Part shown: positions 26,463 to 35,890 of the stretch, piece after piece
Position numbering within the stretch: position 1 is the first letter of the stretch
Layout of the letters: every line of letters begins with the position of its first letter
Origin: Mesorhizobium carmichaelinearum
Lineage (GTDB): Bacteria > Pseudomonadota > Alphaproteobacteria > Rhizobiales > Rhizobiaceae
Assembly: GCF_900199455.1 (NCBI RefSeq)
Contig: NZ_FZQR01000001.1
Location: forward strand, 682,001 to 746,000
Direction of reading: 5' to 3'
DNA: 64,000 nucleotides
Translations under genes and position numbers: made by a program
The notes under the pieces: generated by a model
Database searches by the model: none
Told to the model about the DNA's origin: nothing
The model's input: the letters and a program-made list of their open reading frames with translations, nothing else

Positions 26463-26558
26463 GGGAGGCTGGAACAATGACCCGTTCCGGGCTCGTTAGG
26501 GCTGCTTCCTTCCGGACCTGACCCGGTTGGCGAGTGGATCGTCCACCACCAACCTCCC
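26463..26558 (-). ncRNA. ffs: signal recognition particle RNA (4.5S-type)
   Basis: On the minus strand the conserved SRP loop is present: GGTCAGGTCCGGAAGGAAGC followed by AGCC, including the GGAA tetraloop and the asymmetric internal loop. The ends pair (GGGAGGTTGG with CCAGCCTCCC), giving a hairpin of about 96 nt. It lies upstream of dnaX on the same strand, a common alphaproteobacterial position. Exact ends may be a few bases further out. Confidence 0.92.
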
Positions 26559-26700
26559 GCTGTCCATATCGGCAATTGCGCGACGAAATGCAAGTGCGCA
26601 GGCAAATCGGCGCGATCACACAAGAGATTCGCTTGCAGCCCCGATGCAGCCGCTCTAGCGTTCGTGGTTTGAATAAACCAAGAAAAGCAAGGAAACGCCG

Positions 26701-27120
26701 ATGCTGCCGGGCCTGAAGGCCGGATTCACGCTGGATGCCCGGCTGGAGGCGGACAGCGAGCAGTTGATGTGGCTTGGGCTGTGCGAATTGCGGGTGATGA
26801 ACGATCGCCGCTGGCCTTGGCTGCTTTTGGTGCCGCAGCGGCCGGGCGCGGAAGAAATCCACGACATGACACCGCTCGACCAGGCGATGCTGACTTTCGA
26901 GACCAATATGGTGGCGCAGGCGCTGAAGAAAGTGACCGGCTGCACCAAGATCAACACCGGCGCGCTCGGCAATATCGTGCGCCAATTGCATATCCATATC
27001 GTCGCACGGTCCGAAGGCGATCCCGGCTGGCCCGGCCCGGTGTGGGGGTATGGGCTGCGCGAACCCTATCAGCATTCCGACCTGCGCCGGTTTGCCGAAA
27101 CGATAAGGGCGGCGCTATAA
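26701..27120 (+). CDS. HIT domain protein
   Basis: 139 residues. The motif reads QLHIHIVAR with His97 and His99, so the first His of the usual HxHxH is Gln. This Q-variant is one I recall in alphaproteobacterial HIT proteins; the central nucleophilic His97 is retained. The family hydrolyses or transfers nucleotide phosphoramidates or dinucleotide polyphosphates. AGGAAA lies about 7 nt before the ATG. It is followed by nudC after 84 nt, another nucleotide-phosphate hydrolase. Confidence 0.88.
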   Translation: MLPGLKAGFTLDARLEADSEQLMWLGLCELRVMNDRRWPWLLLVPQRPGAEEIHDMTPLDQAMLTFETNMVAQALKKVTGCTKINTGALGNIVRQLHIHIVARSEGDPGWPGPVWGYGLREPYQHSDLRRFAETIRAAL

Positions 27121-27204
27121 GCCTTCCCCGTGTTCTCCTAAAACACGTTCATTCCAAAACACGTTCGTCCCCAGACATGTCCATCCCAGAGCACCAGAGT
27201 CCGC

Positions 27205-28149
27205 ATGAGCTTCCGCCTGTTTGACGCGCCCTTGCGCGAGCCGAGCCAGTTCGTCGGCTTTGCCGGCAACACAATCGACCGGCAATCCGAGAATCGCGCC
27301 GACGATTCGGTCGACAAGGCGCTGGCGGATCCGACGACGCGGCTGCTGTTGATGAATGGCGGCCGGCTCCACCTCAAGCTTGGAACAAGCGGCAGTCTCG
27401 ATCCCTGGTTCGACGCCGCCGGGAGCGATCCTTTCAAGCCGTCCTTCGCCGGGGCTGTGCTGCTCGGCTTTTCCGAACAGGGGCCGGTGCTGGCGATGCC
27501 TGTCGCAATCGAGGCCGAGCAGTTGCCCGAGACCGTCAAGGCGATCGACTACCGCTCGGTCTACATGCAAGGGCTGATCGACGAGGCGGCCGCCGGCGCG
27601 ATGGCGCAAGGGGCTGCCCTGCTCGCCTGGCATGCCAGCCATCGTTTCTGCAGCAAATGCGGTACCGCATCTCAAATGCGGGCCGGCGGTTACAAGCGGC
27701 ACTGCCCGAATTGCGGCACCGAACATTTCCCGCGCACCGACCCGGTGGCGATCATGCTGACGGCGACGCGGGAGAAATGCCTGCTCGGGCGCGGCCGGCA
27801 TTTCGCGCCGGGCATGTATTCGGCGCTCGCCGGCTTCATCGAGCCGGGCGAGACAATCGAGGCCGCGGTGCGCCGCGAAACGCTGGAGGAGGCCGGCATC
27901 CGGCTCGGCCGCGTCGTCTACCACGCCAGCCAGCCCTGGCCGTTCCCCTATTCGCTGATGATCGGCTGCTTCGGCGAACCGCTCAATGAGGACATCCAGG
28001 CCGATCTCAACGAGCTGGAAGACTGCCGCTGGTTCGGCCGCGACGAGGTGCGACTGATGCTGGCCAGGGAGCATGCCGACAATCTGGTCACACCGCCGAA
28101 AGGGGCGATCGCGCATCACCTCATCCGCGCCTGGGTCGACAGCGAATAG
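27205..28149 (+). CDS. nudC: NAD(+) diphosphatase (NudC)
   Basis: 314 residues. A zinc ribbon (Cys149, Cys152, Cys167, Cys170) precedes the Nudix box GFIEPGETIEAAVRRETLEE at 210-229, and the NudC-specific SQPWPFP follows at 242-248. The enzyme splits NAD(H) to NMN and AMP and, in E. coli, removes NAD caps from RNA. Located just after a HIT gene. Confidence 0.96.
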   Translation: MSFRLFDAPLREPSQFVGFAGNTIDRQSENRADDSVDKALADPTTRLLLMNGGRLHLKLGTSGSLDPWFDAAGSDPFKPSFAGAVLLGFSEQGPVLAMPVAIEAEQLPETVKAIDYRSVYMQGLIDEAAAGAMAQGAALLAWHASHRFCSKCGTASQMRAGGYKRHCPNCGTEHFPRTDPVAIMLTATREKCLLGRGRHFAPGMYSALAGFIEPGETIEAAVRRETLEEAGIRLGRVVYHASQPWPFPYSLMIGCFGEPLNEDIQADLNELEDCRWFGRDEVRLMLAREHADNLVTPPKGAIAHHLIRAWVDSE

Positions 28150-28180
28150 CCAATACTGGAAGTCATTGCAGGAGAGACAA

Positions 28181-28486
28181 ATGATCCGTCACACCGTCGT
28201 CTTCACGCTGAAGCATGCACCGCACTCGCTCGAGGAAAAGCGGTTCCTCGTCGATGCCAAGAAAATCCTCACCGCGATCCGGGGCGTCACGCATTTCGAA
28301 CAGTTGCGGCAGATCAGCCCGAAGAACGACTATCGGTTCGGCTTCTCGATGGAGTTCGCCGACCAGGCCGCCTACACCAGATACAACGACCATCCCGACC
28401 ACGTCGCCTTCGTGCGCGACCGATGGGTGCCGGAAGTCGAGAAATTTCTCGAGATCGACTACGTGCCACTGGGCGCGGTGATTTAG
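28181..28486 (+). CDS. Dabb (stress-responsive A/B barrel) family protein
   Basis: 101 residues. MIRHTVVFTLKH at the start and the Y-N-D-H-P-x-H-V motif (YNDHPDHVAF) identify the Dabb dimeric alpha+beta barrel. GGAGAG lies 5 nt upstream of the ATG. It follows nudC by 31 nt and may be co-transcribed. Biochemical function is unknown. Confidence 0.9.
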   Translation: MIRHTVVFTLKHAPHSLEEKRFLVDAKKILTAIRGVTHFEQLRQISPKNDYRFGFSMEFADQAAYTRYNDHPDHVAFVRDRWVPEVEKFLEIDYVPLGAVI

Positions 28487-28588
28487 GCGCAAGCCATCGT
28501 TGAACAGCCGCGAGCGCTATGGCCTTCCCGGCAAGGCGGTGCAACCCTATCGTGGACTTGCGATGGGTTGCCATTCGCGCGCTCAATC

Positions 28589-28616
28589 TTGCAATTCCTG
28601 CTCAAGCAGATTAAAT
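28589..28616 (+). promoter_or_regulatory. candidate promoter of the toxin-antitoxin operon
   Basis: TTGCAA at 28589-28594 and TTAAAT at 28611-28616, 16 bp apart, resemble sigma-70 -35 and -10 boxes. The -10 overlaps the operator palindrome beginning at 28613, as expected for autorepression. Confidence 0.5.
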
Positions 28617-28636
28617 GTGGTTACGTAACCACATTT
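28613..28636. promoter_or_regulatory. perfect 24-bp operator palindrome upstream of the antitoxin
   Basis: Left arm AAATGTGGTTAC (28613-28624) is followed with no spacer by its exact complement (28625-28636). It ends 12 bp before the antitoxin ATG and overlaps the presumed -10 box. Phd/YefM antitoxins autorepress through such palindromes, so this is the likely operator. Confidence 0.85.
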
Positions 28637-28648
28637 TGCGAAATTGAT

Positions 28649-28900
28649 ATGATCACCACGCTTTCGGGTCGCGAACTCAATCAGGATCTTGGCCGCGCAA
28701 AACGCGCTGCCAAGGACGGCCCCGTGATCATCACCGACAGAGGGCGGCCGGTGCATGTCCTCTTGTCGTTCGAGGAATACAAACGGCTCACCGGTAAATC
28801 GCGCTCGCTCGGTGACATGCTGGCTGCACCGGAGGCGGGTGACGTTGACTTGCCGCTCCCGGCCCGGACGGAACATGCCCATCCAGTAGACCTGTCCTAG
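28649..28900 (+). CDS. type II antitoxin, Phd/YefM family
   Basis: 83 residues. The N-terminal fold is recognisable: LSGRELNQDLGRAKRAAKDG, then GPVIITDRGRPVHVLLSFEEY, the DNA-binding Phd/YefM domain. A disordered, Pro-rich C-terminal tail would wrap the toxin. The ATG at 28649 directly follows the operator palindrome. The toxin gene begins 55 nt downstream. Confidence 0.93.
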   Translation: MITTLSGRELNQDLGRAKRAAKDGPVIITDRGRPVHVLLSFEEYKRLTGKSRSLGDMLAAPEAGDVDLPLPARTEHAHPVDLS

Positions 28901-28955
28901 ATCAGGATGACGTTTCGTTGAATCGCCAGTTCCCACTTTTCGGGATCATGCTCTG

Positions 28956-29381
28956 ATGCTGCTGCTCGATACCAATGTCGTGTCCGAATTGCGAAAGGTA
29001 TCGAGCGGTAGGGCGCATCCCAATGTCGTGCTCTGGAACGAAACCGTCGATCCTGCCGAGACCTTCATTTCGTCCGTAGTCCTGCACGAGCTGGAGATTG
29101 GCGTAAGACTGGTGGAACACCATGATGCCGTTGCTGGCAAAGTGCTGCGCAATTGGTTGGAGAGTGCGGTTCTCACAACATTTTCCGGTCGAATCTTGCC
29201 GCTGGACGACGCAGCGGCCGTCCAGGCGGCACAATGGCATGTGCCCAATCCCAAACCGATCAATGACACCTATATCGCGGCCACGGCCGTCACCCGGCGG
29301 ATGACGCTGGTGACGCGCAACATTGGCGATTTTGAGGGAATGGGAGTAACGCTGGTAAATCCGTGGGACATCCAGGCGTAG
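28956..29381 (+). CDS. type II toxin, VapC/FitB-like PIN-domain ribonuclease
   Basis: 141 residues. The four acidic PIN residues can be placed: Asp5 (LLDTNVVSEL), Glu45 (VVLHELEIGV), Asp104 (PINDTYIAATA) and Asp125 (RNIGDFEG). PIN toxins cut RNA, often tRNA, and are neutralised by the upstream antitoxin. No frameshift is seen, so the pair looks functional. Pairing of a PIN toxin with a Phd-type antitoxin is the FitB/VapC pattern common in rhizobia. Confidence 0.93.
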   Translation: MLLLDTNVVSELRKVSSGRAHPNVVLWNETVDPAETFISSVVLHELEIGVRLVEHHDAVAGKVLRNWLESAVLTTFSGRILPLDDAAAVQAAQWHVPNPKPINDTYIAATAVTRRMTLVTRNIGDFEGMGVTLVNPWDIQA

Positions 29382-29428
29382 GCTTTCAAGTCATCGTTTC
29401 ATGCATGTCGCCAACAAGGCGCCATGCA

Positions 29429-30292
29429 CTAATCCGCCACCTTCCACTGCTCGCGCGACTCGCTGGCCGGGTAGACGCCCAGGATCCGCACTTCGCGGGA
29501 GAAGAAGCGGAGTTCGTCCAGCGCCAGCTTGACCAGCGGATCGTCCGGATGGCCCTCGATGTCGGCGTAAAACAGCGTCGCGGTGAAGGCACCTAGCTGG
29601 TAGCTCTCCAGCTTGGTCATGTTGATGCCGTTGGTGGCGAAGCCGCCCATGGCCTTGTAGAGCGCGGCCGGCACGTTGCGGACGCGGAAGATGAAGGTGG
29701 TCATCATCTTGACGTCCGGTGACGGGCGCTCGGCCCATTGCTTGCTCTTGGTCAGGACGACGAAACGGGTGACGTTGGAATCCGTGTCCTCGACATTCTC
29801 CTCGATGATGTCGAGCCCGTAGAGCGTCGCGGCTAGCGTCGGCGACAGCGCCGCCATGGTGCGGTCCTTGACCTCGGAGACCATCTTGGCGGCACCCGCA
29901 GTGTCGCCGGCGACGACAGCCTTCCAGCCGTTCTTGCGGATGTATTTGCGGCACTGGCCAAGCGCATGGATATGGCTGTGCACGGTCTTGATCTCGTCGC
30001 GCCTGACGCCGGGCAGCACCATCAGTTGGAAATGGATCGGCAGGAAATATTCACCGATGATGTGCATCCGCGATTCCGGCAGAAGATGGTGGATGTCGGC
30101 GACGCGTCCGGCGATGGTGTTTTCGATCGGGATCATGGCCAGGTCGGCCTTGCCGGTCTCGACCGCGTTGAAGGCATCCTCGAAGGTCGGGCACGGCAAC
30201 GGCTCCATCGAGGGATAGACGTTGCGGCAGGCGGTGTCGGAATTGGCGCCTGGCTCGCCCTGGAAGGATATTCTGTTGGTCTTTTCAGGCAT
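29429..30292 (-). CDS. pheA: prephenate dehydratase with ACT domain
   Basis: 287 residues. The catalytic TRF motif (Thr175-Arg-Phe) is present, and a C-terminal ACT domain runs from about 197. The phenylalanine-binding region reads LESYQ at 228-232 in place of the usual ESRP. It converts prephenate to phenylpyruvate in phenylalanine synthesis and is probably inhibited by phenylalanine. No chorismate mutase domain is fused. Start at MPEKTN (30292); an upstream in-frame start adds six residues. It lies 43 nt downstream of kdsB on the same strand, the standard rhizobial pair. Confidence 0.95.
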   Translation of the reverse strand: MPEKTNRISFQGEPGANSDTACRNVYPSMEPLPCPTFEDAFNAVETGKADLAMIPIENTIAGRVADIHHLLPESRMHIIGEYFLPIHFQLMVLPGVRRDEIKTVHSHIHALGQCRKYIRKNGWKAVVAGDTAGAAKMVSEVKDRTMAALSPTLAATLYGLDIIEENVEDTDSNVTRFVVLTKSKQWAERPSPDVKMMTTFIFRVRNVPAALYKAMGGFATNGINMTKLESYQLGAFTATLFYADIEGHPDDPLVKLALDELRFFSREVRILGVYPASESREQWKVAD

Positions 30293-30335
30293 GGCCGGGT
30301 CTCGATTCACGGTGGCTCGGGTTCGAAGGAATTTC

Positions 30336-31064
30336 TCAGTTTGAAAGGATCATCCTGGCGCGCTCAAGGTCTTCCGGCGTATCGACGCCGAGCGGCAGCG
30401 ACTGAACGATCTCGGCGTCGATGCGCATGCCGGCTTCCAGCGCCCGCAACTGCTCCAGCCGCTCGCGGCGCTCCAGCGGCGATGGCTTCAGCGCGACGAA
30501 GCGCTCGAGTGCCGCACGGCGATAGGCGTAGAGGCCGACATGGTGATAGAGCGGCCCCTCGCCCCAAGGTGCTGTGGCGCGGGTGAAATAGAGTGCCTTC
30601 AGCCGCGTCGTCGACACTGGCGATCCGACGATCTTGACGACGTTGGAATTGGTCTTTTCCTCCTCGCGGACGATCTCGACACCGAGCGTGGCGATATCCA
30701 CCGCGCCATCCTCGAACGGCCTGAGCGAGGCGGCGATGATGCCGGGGTCGATGGTCGGCAGGTCGCCCTGCACATTGACGATCGTTTCGACCTTGTGCCC
30801 GGGATCAAGCGCGACCAGCGCCTCGTGGATGCGATCGGAGCCGGATTCATGGTCGACGCGCGTCATCACCGCCTCGAAACCATGCGCGCGCACCGCTTCG
30901 GCGACGCTTTGCGTGTCGGTCGCCACCACCACCCGACCGAGCCCGGCTTCGGCCGCGCGGCGGGCGACATGGACGATCATCGGAGCGCCGGCAATGTCGG
31001 CCAGCGGCTTGCCCGGCAGGCGGGTGGAGGCCATGCGGGCTGGTATCAGGATCAAGGTGGACAT
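30336..31064 (-). CDS. kdsB: 3-deoxy-manno-octulosonate cytidylyltransferase
   Basis: 242 residues. N-terminal [15 protein letters not shown] and later [11 protein letters not shown] are the nucleotidyltransferase motifs of KdsB. It activates Kdo as CMP-Kdo for lipopolysaccharide inner core synthesis. The true start is the ATG at 31064; the longer frame reads antisense to cycM. Likely first gene of a kdsB-pheA operon. Confidence 0.96.
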   Translation of the reverse strand: MSTLILIPARMASTRLPGKPLADIAGAPMIVHVARRAAEAGLGRVVVATDTQSVAEAVRAHGFEAVMTRVDHESGSDRIHEALVALDPGHKVETIVNVQGDLPTIDPGIIAASLRPFEDGAVDIATLGVEIVREEEKTNSNVVKIVGSPVSTTRLKALYFTRATAPWGEGPLYHHVGLYAYRRAALERFVALKPSPLERRERLEQLRALEAGMRIDAEIVQSLPLGVDTPEDLERARMILSN

Positions 31065-31257
31065 CGCGATGGCAAGGCGTTCGAAAAGAGGAGGGGAAAA
31101 GTGGCAAAAGGTCTCACTGGCAGCGCCCTTATAGGTGTTGCAACGCCCGAGCAAAAGACCTAGTTTCCGCCCGATTTGACCGGCTCTGGAGGGCAGGTCT
31201 CGATACCGACGGACGGAGTGGACGGTTCGGTCCGCCGGAAAAGGGAGCAAGGGGCGT

Positions 31258-31938
31258 ATGGATTCCAACGAAGTCAACAAACTGCTCGCCGGATTGCTCG
31301 GAACCGTATTCGTCGTTTTCTCGGTTGGCCTGGTGTCGGACGCGCTGTTTGCCTCGCCGGCCCCGGAAAAGCCCGGCTTCGCCATTGAGGTCACGGAGCC
31401 CGCCGAAGGCGGCCCGGCCGCGCCCGCCGCCGAAGCCAAGCCGATCGCCGATCTGCTGCAGACCGCCAATGTCGAGGCGGGCGCTGCCGTGTTCAAGAAA
31501 TGCCAGGCCTGCCATTCCGGCGAAAAGGGCGGCCCCAACAAGGTCGGCCCCGATCTGTGGGATCTCGTCGACCGCCCGGTCGCCGAACATGAGGGCTTTG
31601 CCTACTCGGCCGGCATGAAGGAATTTTCCAAGGGCGGCACCGAGAAGTGGACCTACGACAACATCAACCACTTCATCACCTCGCCGAAGAAATTCGTAAA
31701 GGGCACGGCCATGGGCTTCGCCGGCCTGCCCAAGGACGAGGACCGCGCCAACGTCATCGCCTATCTGCGCACGCTGTCGGACAATCCCAAGCCGCTGCCG
31801 GCACCGGGTGCCGCCGCCGACGCCAGCGCGCCCGCCAAGCCGGCCGATGCAGCCGCCCCGGCCAAGCCCGCTGACGGCGCCGCACCGGCCAAGCCTGCCG
31901 CACCGGCAGCACCAGCTCCCGCGGCTCCGGCCAAATAA
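31258..31938 (+). CDS. cycM: membrane-anchored cytochrome c (CycM type)
   Basis: 226 residues. One N-terminal helix (about 9-30) anchors the protein, followed by a class I cytochrome c domain with CQACH (Cys82, Cys85, His86), KVGPDLW and an axial Met in TAMGFAGL. The last 55 residues are an Ala/Pro/Lys repeat tail ([18 protein letters not shown]), probably periplasmic and disordered. CycM carries electrons to the aa3 oxidase in Bradyrhizobium. Divergent from kdsB; followed by a strong terminator. Confidence 0.92.
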   Translation: MDSNEVNKLLAGLLGTVFVVFSVGLVSDALFASPAPEKPGFAIEVTEPAEGGPAAPAAEAKPIADLLQTANVEAGAAVFKKCQACHSGEKGGPNKVGPDLWDLVDRPVAEHEGFAYSAGMKEFSKGGTEKWTYDNINHFITSPKKFVKGTAMGFAGLPKDEDRANVIAYLRTLSDNPKPLPAPGAAADASAPAKPADAAAPAKPADGAAPAKPAAPAAPAPAAPAK

Positions 31939-31963
31939 ACGAATTGTCATCGCGACGATCTTG

Positions 31964-31991
31964 AAAAAGCCGGGTTCAGCCCGGCTTTTTT
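31964..31991 (+). terminator. rho-independent terminator after cycM
   Basis: Stem GCCGGG / CCCGGC (extended by five A-T pairs) with loop TTCAG, followed by six T. It begins 26 nt after the cycM stop and, because of the flanking A-run, could also work on the other strand. Confidence 0.92.
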
Positions 31992-32105
31992 GTTAGGAAA
32001 AACGCATATGCGGCGACAAAGCCGCGCATGGCGGTTTTCACGCGCGCCAAATCATCTAGATTGCCCTCCTGGATGATCTGGCACGCATCGCGAAGAGGAT
32101 AGTGC

Positions 32106-33983
32106 ATGACGGTTGGCCGAACGCTTCTCAAGTCGCTGCTGGCGGCGGCCCTGCTGGTAGCGGGGCTGCAGACGACCCGGGCCGACGAGTGGCGCACCAC
32201 CTCATCGCTGATCGGCCCTTCCAAATACGGCGACAATTTCCAGCACTACGACTACGTCAACCCGAACGCGCCGAAGGGCGGCAACTACAACTCCGTCGTC
32301 CAGGGGACATTCGACAGCTTCAATCCCTACATCGTGCAAGGAGCGCCGGCCGCCGGCTTCCAGCCGTTCGGCGGCGGCCTGCTCTACGATACGCTTATGG
32401 ACCAGGCGACCGACGAGGGCAGCGTCAGCCATCCGCTGATCGCCGACGCCTACAAGTATCCGGCCGACTATTCCTCGGCGACCTACCGGCTGGACCCGCG
32501 CGCGAAGTGGCATGACGGTCAGCCGATCACTGTCGACGACGTGATCTGGTCGTTCCAGGCGCTGAAGGCGAACAGCCCGATGTACAGCCGCTATTTCGAG
32601 AACGTCACGGATGCGGTGGCGATCTCCGACCGCGAGGTCGAATTCCATTTCAGCCAGAAAGGCAACCGCGAACTGCCCAAGATCCTTGGCGACCTCGTCG
32701 TTCTGCCCAAGCATTGGTGGGAAGGCACCGACGCCAACGGCAAGAAGCGCGACATCACCAAGGGGACGCTGGAGCCGCCGCTTGGCTCGGCTGCTTACAA
32801 GATTGCCAGCTTCAAGCCGGGCTCGGAAATCGTCTGGCAGCGCGTGCCGGATTATTGGGGCGCCAAGCTGGCGGTGAAGATCGGGCGCGAGAATTTCGAC
32901 ACCCAACGCTTCACCTACATTCTTGACGACAATGCCGCCTGGCAAGCCTTCAAGAAGGGCGGGCTCGACGATATCAAGCCGGAAAACAGCTCGAAGAAGT
33001 GGGCGACGTTTTATGATTTCCCGGCGATCAAGGCCGGCGACGTGATCAAGCAGGAATTCAAGACCACCTCGCCGGAGCCGATGCAGGCCTTCATGCTCAA
33101 CCAGAGGCGGCCGCTCTTCCAGGATCGCCTTGTACGCGAGGCACTGACCTATGCGTACGATTTCGAGACGATGAACCGTACGCTGTTCTTCGGCTTCAAC
33201 ACCCGTACATCAAGCTATTTCCAGGGCACGGAGCTGGCCTCGAGCGGCCTGCCGCAAGGCAAGGAACTGGAAATCCTGGAAAAATACCGCGACAAGCTGC
33301 CGCCCGAGCTTTTCACGCAGGAATTCAAGCTGCCGGTCTATGACACGCCGCAAGCCGAGCGCAAATATTTGAGGCAGGCGGTCGATCTGTTCGCCAAGGC
33401 CGGCTGGGTGATCAAGGGCGGCAAGATGGTCAACGCCAAGACCGGCGAGCCGTTCAAGTTCGAGATCATCGGCTCGAGTGAAACGGACCAGGTCCTTTCC
33501 GGCACCTACATCGCCAATCTGCGCAAAATCGGCGTCGATGCGACGCTGCGCATCATCGACCAGAGTCAATACATCAACCGCGTCAACAATTTCGATTACG
33601 ACGTCATCACCAGCCTGCTGCAGCAATCGGAATCGCCCGGCAACGAGCAACGCGATTTCTGGAGCTCGAAGGCCGCGGACACACCGGGAGCGCGCAACTA
33701 TTCCGGCATCAAGGATCCGGTCGTCGACGCCCTTGTCGACCGCATCATCTTCGCCACCGACCGCGACGATCTCGTGGCCGTCACCCATGCGCTCGACCGG
33801 GTGCTGCTGTGGAACTACTATGTCGTGCCACAATACTACCGTGCGGTGGTGTGGCTCGCCTACTGGAACAAGTTCGGCATTCCGGACAAGCAGCCAAGCT
33901 ACCGCGGCGCCGATATCGATTCCTGGTGGATCGATACCGAGAAGGAAAGAGCGCTCGCCGCCAAATACAGGGGTAGCGATTGA
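32106..33983 (+). CDS. yejA1: YejA-type peptide-binding protein (first copy)
   Basis: 625-residue SBP family 5 protein with Sec signal (about 7-25, cleavage after TRA). YejA-subfamily segments include YGDNFQHYDYVNPNAPKGG and RAKWHDGQPITVDDVIWSF. It should feed the YejBEF importer encoded downstream, which in E. coli takes up microcin C. In Sinorhizobium meliloti YejA1A2BEF contributes to resistance to plant NCR peptides. The gene ends in a one-base overlap with the second SBP (TGATG). Confidence 0.94.
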   Translation: MTVGRTLLKSLLAAALLVAGLQTTRADEWRTTSSLIGPSKYGDNFQHYDYVNPNAPKGGNYNSVVQGTFDSFNPYIVQGAPAAGFQPFGGGLLYDTLMDQATDEGSVSHPLIADAYKYPADYSSATYRLDPRAKWHDGQPITVDDVIWSFQALKANSPMYSRYFENVTDAVAISDREVEFHFSQKGNRELPKILGDLVVLPKHWWEGTDANGKKRDITKGTLEPPLGSAAYKIASFKPGSEIVWQRVPDYWGAKLAVKIGRENFDTQRFTYILDDNAAWQAFKKGGLDDIKPENSSKKWATFYDFPAIKAGDVIKQEFKTTSPEPMQAFMLNQRRPLFQDRLVREALTYAYDFETMNRTLFFGFNTRTSSYFQGTELASSGLPQGKELEILEKYRDKLPPELFTQEFKLPVYDTPQAERKYLRQAVDLFAKAGWVIKGGKMVNAKTGEPFKFEIIGSSETDQVLSGTYIANLRKIGVDATLRIIDQSQYINRVNNFDYDVITSLLQQSESPGNEQRDFWSSKAADTPGARNYSGIKDPVVDALVDRIIFATDRDDLVAVTHALDRVLLWNYYVVPQYYRAVVWLAYWNKFGIPDKQPSYRGADIDSWWIDTEKERALAAKYRGSD

Positions 33984-35860
33984 TGGGGCAGCAGCCGATG
34001 CTTCCTCGTCGCGACTTCCTAGCGCTCGGCGCCGCGGCGACCGCGGCCGCGCTGCTGCCGGGCAAGGCTTTCGCCGCCAGCCCGACCGGCGTGAAACTGC
34101 ACGGGCTGTCGGCCTTCGGCGATCTCAAATACAAGCCGGACTTCACCCACTTTGACTATGTCAATGTCGATGCGCCGCAAGGCGGCACCTTCAATTTCCT
34201 GCCGCGCAACTGGGGCGCCAACCAGACGCCGCTGACCTTCAACACGCTGAATTCGTTCGTTCCCAAAGGCGATTCGCCGCAGCGCATGGAGATGTGCTTC
34301 GATTCGCTGATGGTGAGAGCGCTCGACGAACCTGACGCCGTCTACGGGCTGATCGCCGACGGTGTGATAATTTCGGACGACCGCAACGGTTTCACCTTCT
34401 CGCTGCGTCCGCAGGCCCGTTTCCATGACGGCACGCCGCTGACGGCCGAAGACGCCGCCTTCACCTTCAAGCTGTTGAAGGACAAGGGCCATCCGGACTA
34501 TTCGCTGCCGCTGACGCATCTGAACGACGCGATTGCCATCGATGCTCACACGTTGAAGCTTGCCTTCTCCGGCAAGCAGACAACCCGCACCATCCTCAAC
34601 GTCGTTGCGTTCCCGATCCTGTCGAAGGCTTTCTATACGGCCAACCCGTTCGATTCCTCGCAGATGAACCCGCCGCTCGGGTCAAGCGCCTACAAGGTCG
34701 GCCACTGGTCGGCAGGAGCTTGGATCGAATATGAGCGTGTGGCCGACTATTGGGGCAACGACCTGCCGATCAATCGCGGCCAGAACAATTTTCAGCGCAT
34801 TCGTGTCGAGTTCTACCAGGACCGCAACGTTGCCTTCGAAGCGTTCAAGAAGGGAGAGATCCTCTACAAGGAGGAATTCGTGTCGCGTGTCTGGGCGACG
34901 GGCTACGACTTCCCCGCTTTCATTGCCGGCAAGGTGGTCAAGCACGAATTCCCGGCCGAAACGATGCCTTCCATGCAGGCCACCGCCGTCAATCAGCGGC
35001 GCGAGCAATTCCGCGACCCGCGCGTGCGGCAGGCGATCGGGCTCTGCTTCGACTTCGAGTGGACGCGGCGTAATTTCTTCTACGGCTCCTATGAGCGCTC
35101 GCAATCCTGCTTCGAGCAATCCGGTTTTCGCGCCGAGGGCGTCCCGTCGCTGCAGGAACTTGCCTTGCTCGAGCCGCTACGCGGCCAGATTCCGGCCGAG
35201 GCTTTTGGCGAAGCCGTCACACAAGACGTGTCGAACGGCTCCGGTCGCGACCGCCAGCTGCTTGGCAAGGCGGCCAAGCTCCTGACTGACGCCGGCTGGA
35301 AACGCTCCGGCAATTTCGTCGTGAACGACAAGGGCGGTCGACTGTCGGCAGAGTTCCTTGTCGATGACGAGGTCTTCGAGCAGGTTTACTCGCCTTGGGT
35401 GGAAAACATGAAGGCCGTCGGCATCGATGCCTCGATCCGGCTGGTCGACGCCGCGCAGTATCAGCTGCGGCAGAATTTGTTCGACTACGATCTTATCTCG
35501 GTTGCGGCCCGGTTTCCGGCGACGCCAACCCGTGACGACCTCGAAACCTTTTTCCACTCGCGAACCGCAACCTTGTCGGGCACACGCAATCTGCCGGGAA
35601 CATCGAGCCCGGCCATCGACGCCCTGGTCGACGCCGCCGGCGCCGCCAAGGATCGCGAAAGCCTGACAATTGCCATGCGCGCGCTCGACCGGGTCTTGCG
35701 TGCACGGCGCGATTGGATTCCAAGTTGGTTCCTGGCGAATCATCGAAGCGCCTATTGGGACATGTTCGGCTTTCCCGAGCGGAAACCCGATTTCGACTTT
35801 CCGGTCGAAGCGCTGTGGTGGGTCGACAAGGGCAAGGCGGCAAAAATTGGCAAAGCCTAA
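33983..35860 (+). CDS. yejA2: YejA-type peptide-binding protein (second copy), Tat-exported
   Basis: 625-residue paralogue of the preceding SBP (shared FDYVN-DAPQGGTFNF and RFHDGTPLTAEDAAFTFKLL segments). Unlike its partner it has a twin-arginine signal, PRRDFLALGAAATAAALL. ATG at 33983 overlaps the upstream stop; a TTG three bases earlier is less likely. Two SBPs with different export routes serving one importer suggests different ligands or folding needs. The permease follows after 30 nt. Confidence 0.93.
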   Translation: MGQQPMLPRRDFLALGAAATAAALLPGKAFAASPTGVKLHGLSAFGDLKYKPDFTHFDYVNVDAPQGGTFNFLPRNWGANQTPLTFNTLNSFVPKGDSPQRMEMCFDSLMVRALDEPDAVYGLIADGVIISDDRNGFTFSLRPQARFHDGTPLTAEDAAFTFKLLKDKGHPDYSLPLTHLNDAIAIDAHTLKLAFSGKQTTRTILNVVAFPILSKAFYTANPFDSSQMNPPLGSSAYKVGHWSAGAWIEYERVADYWGNDLPINRGQNNFQRIRVEFYQDRNVAFEAFKKGEILYKEEFVSRVWATGYDFPAFIAGKVVKHEFPAETMPSMQATAVNQRREQFRDPRVRQAIGLCFDFEWTRRNFFYGSYERSQSCFEQSGFRAEGVPSLQELALLEPLRGQIPAEAFGEAVTQDVSNGSGRDRQLLGKAAKLLTDAGWKRSGNFVVNDKGGRLSAEFLVDDEVFEQVYSPWVENMKAVGIDASIRLVDAAQYQLRQNLFDYDLISVAARFPATPTRDDLETFFHSRTATLSGTRNLPGTSSPAIDALVDAAGAAKDRESLTIAMRALDRVLRARRDWIPSWFLANHRSAYWDMFGFPERKPDFDFPVEALWWVDKGKAAKIGKA

Positions 35861-35890
35861 CATGACCGTTCGCGCAGGATTGGCGGGCTG

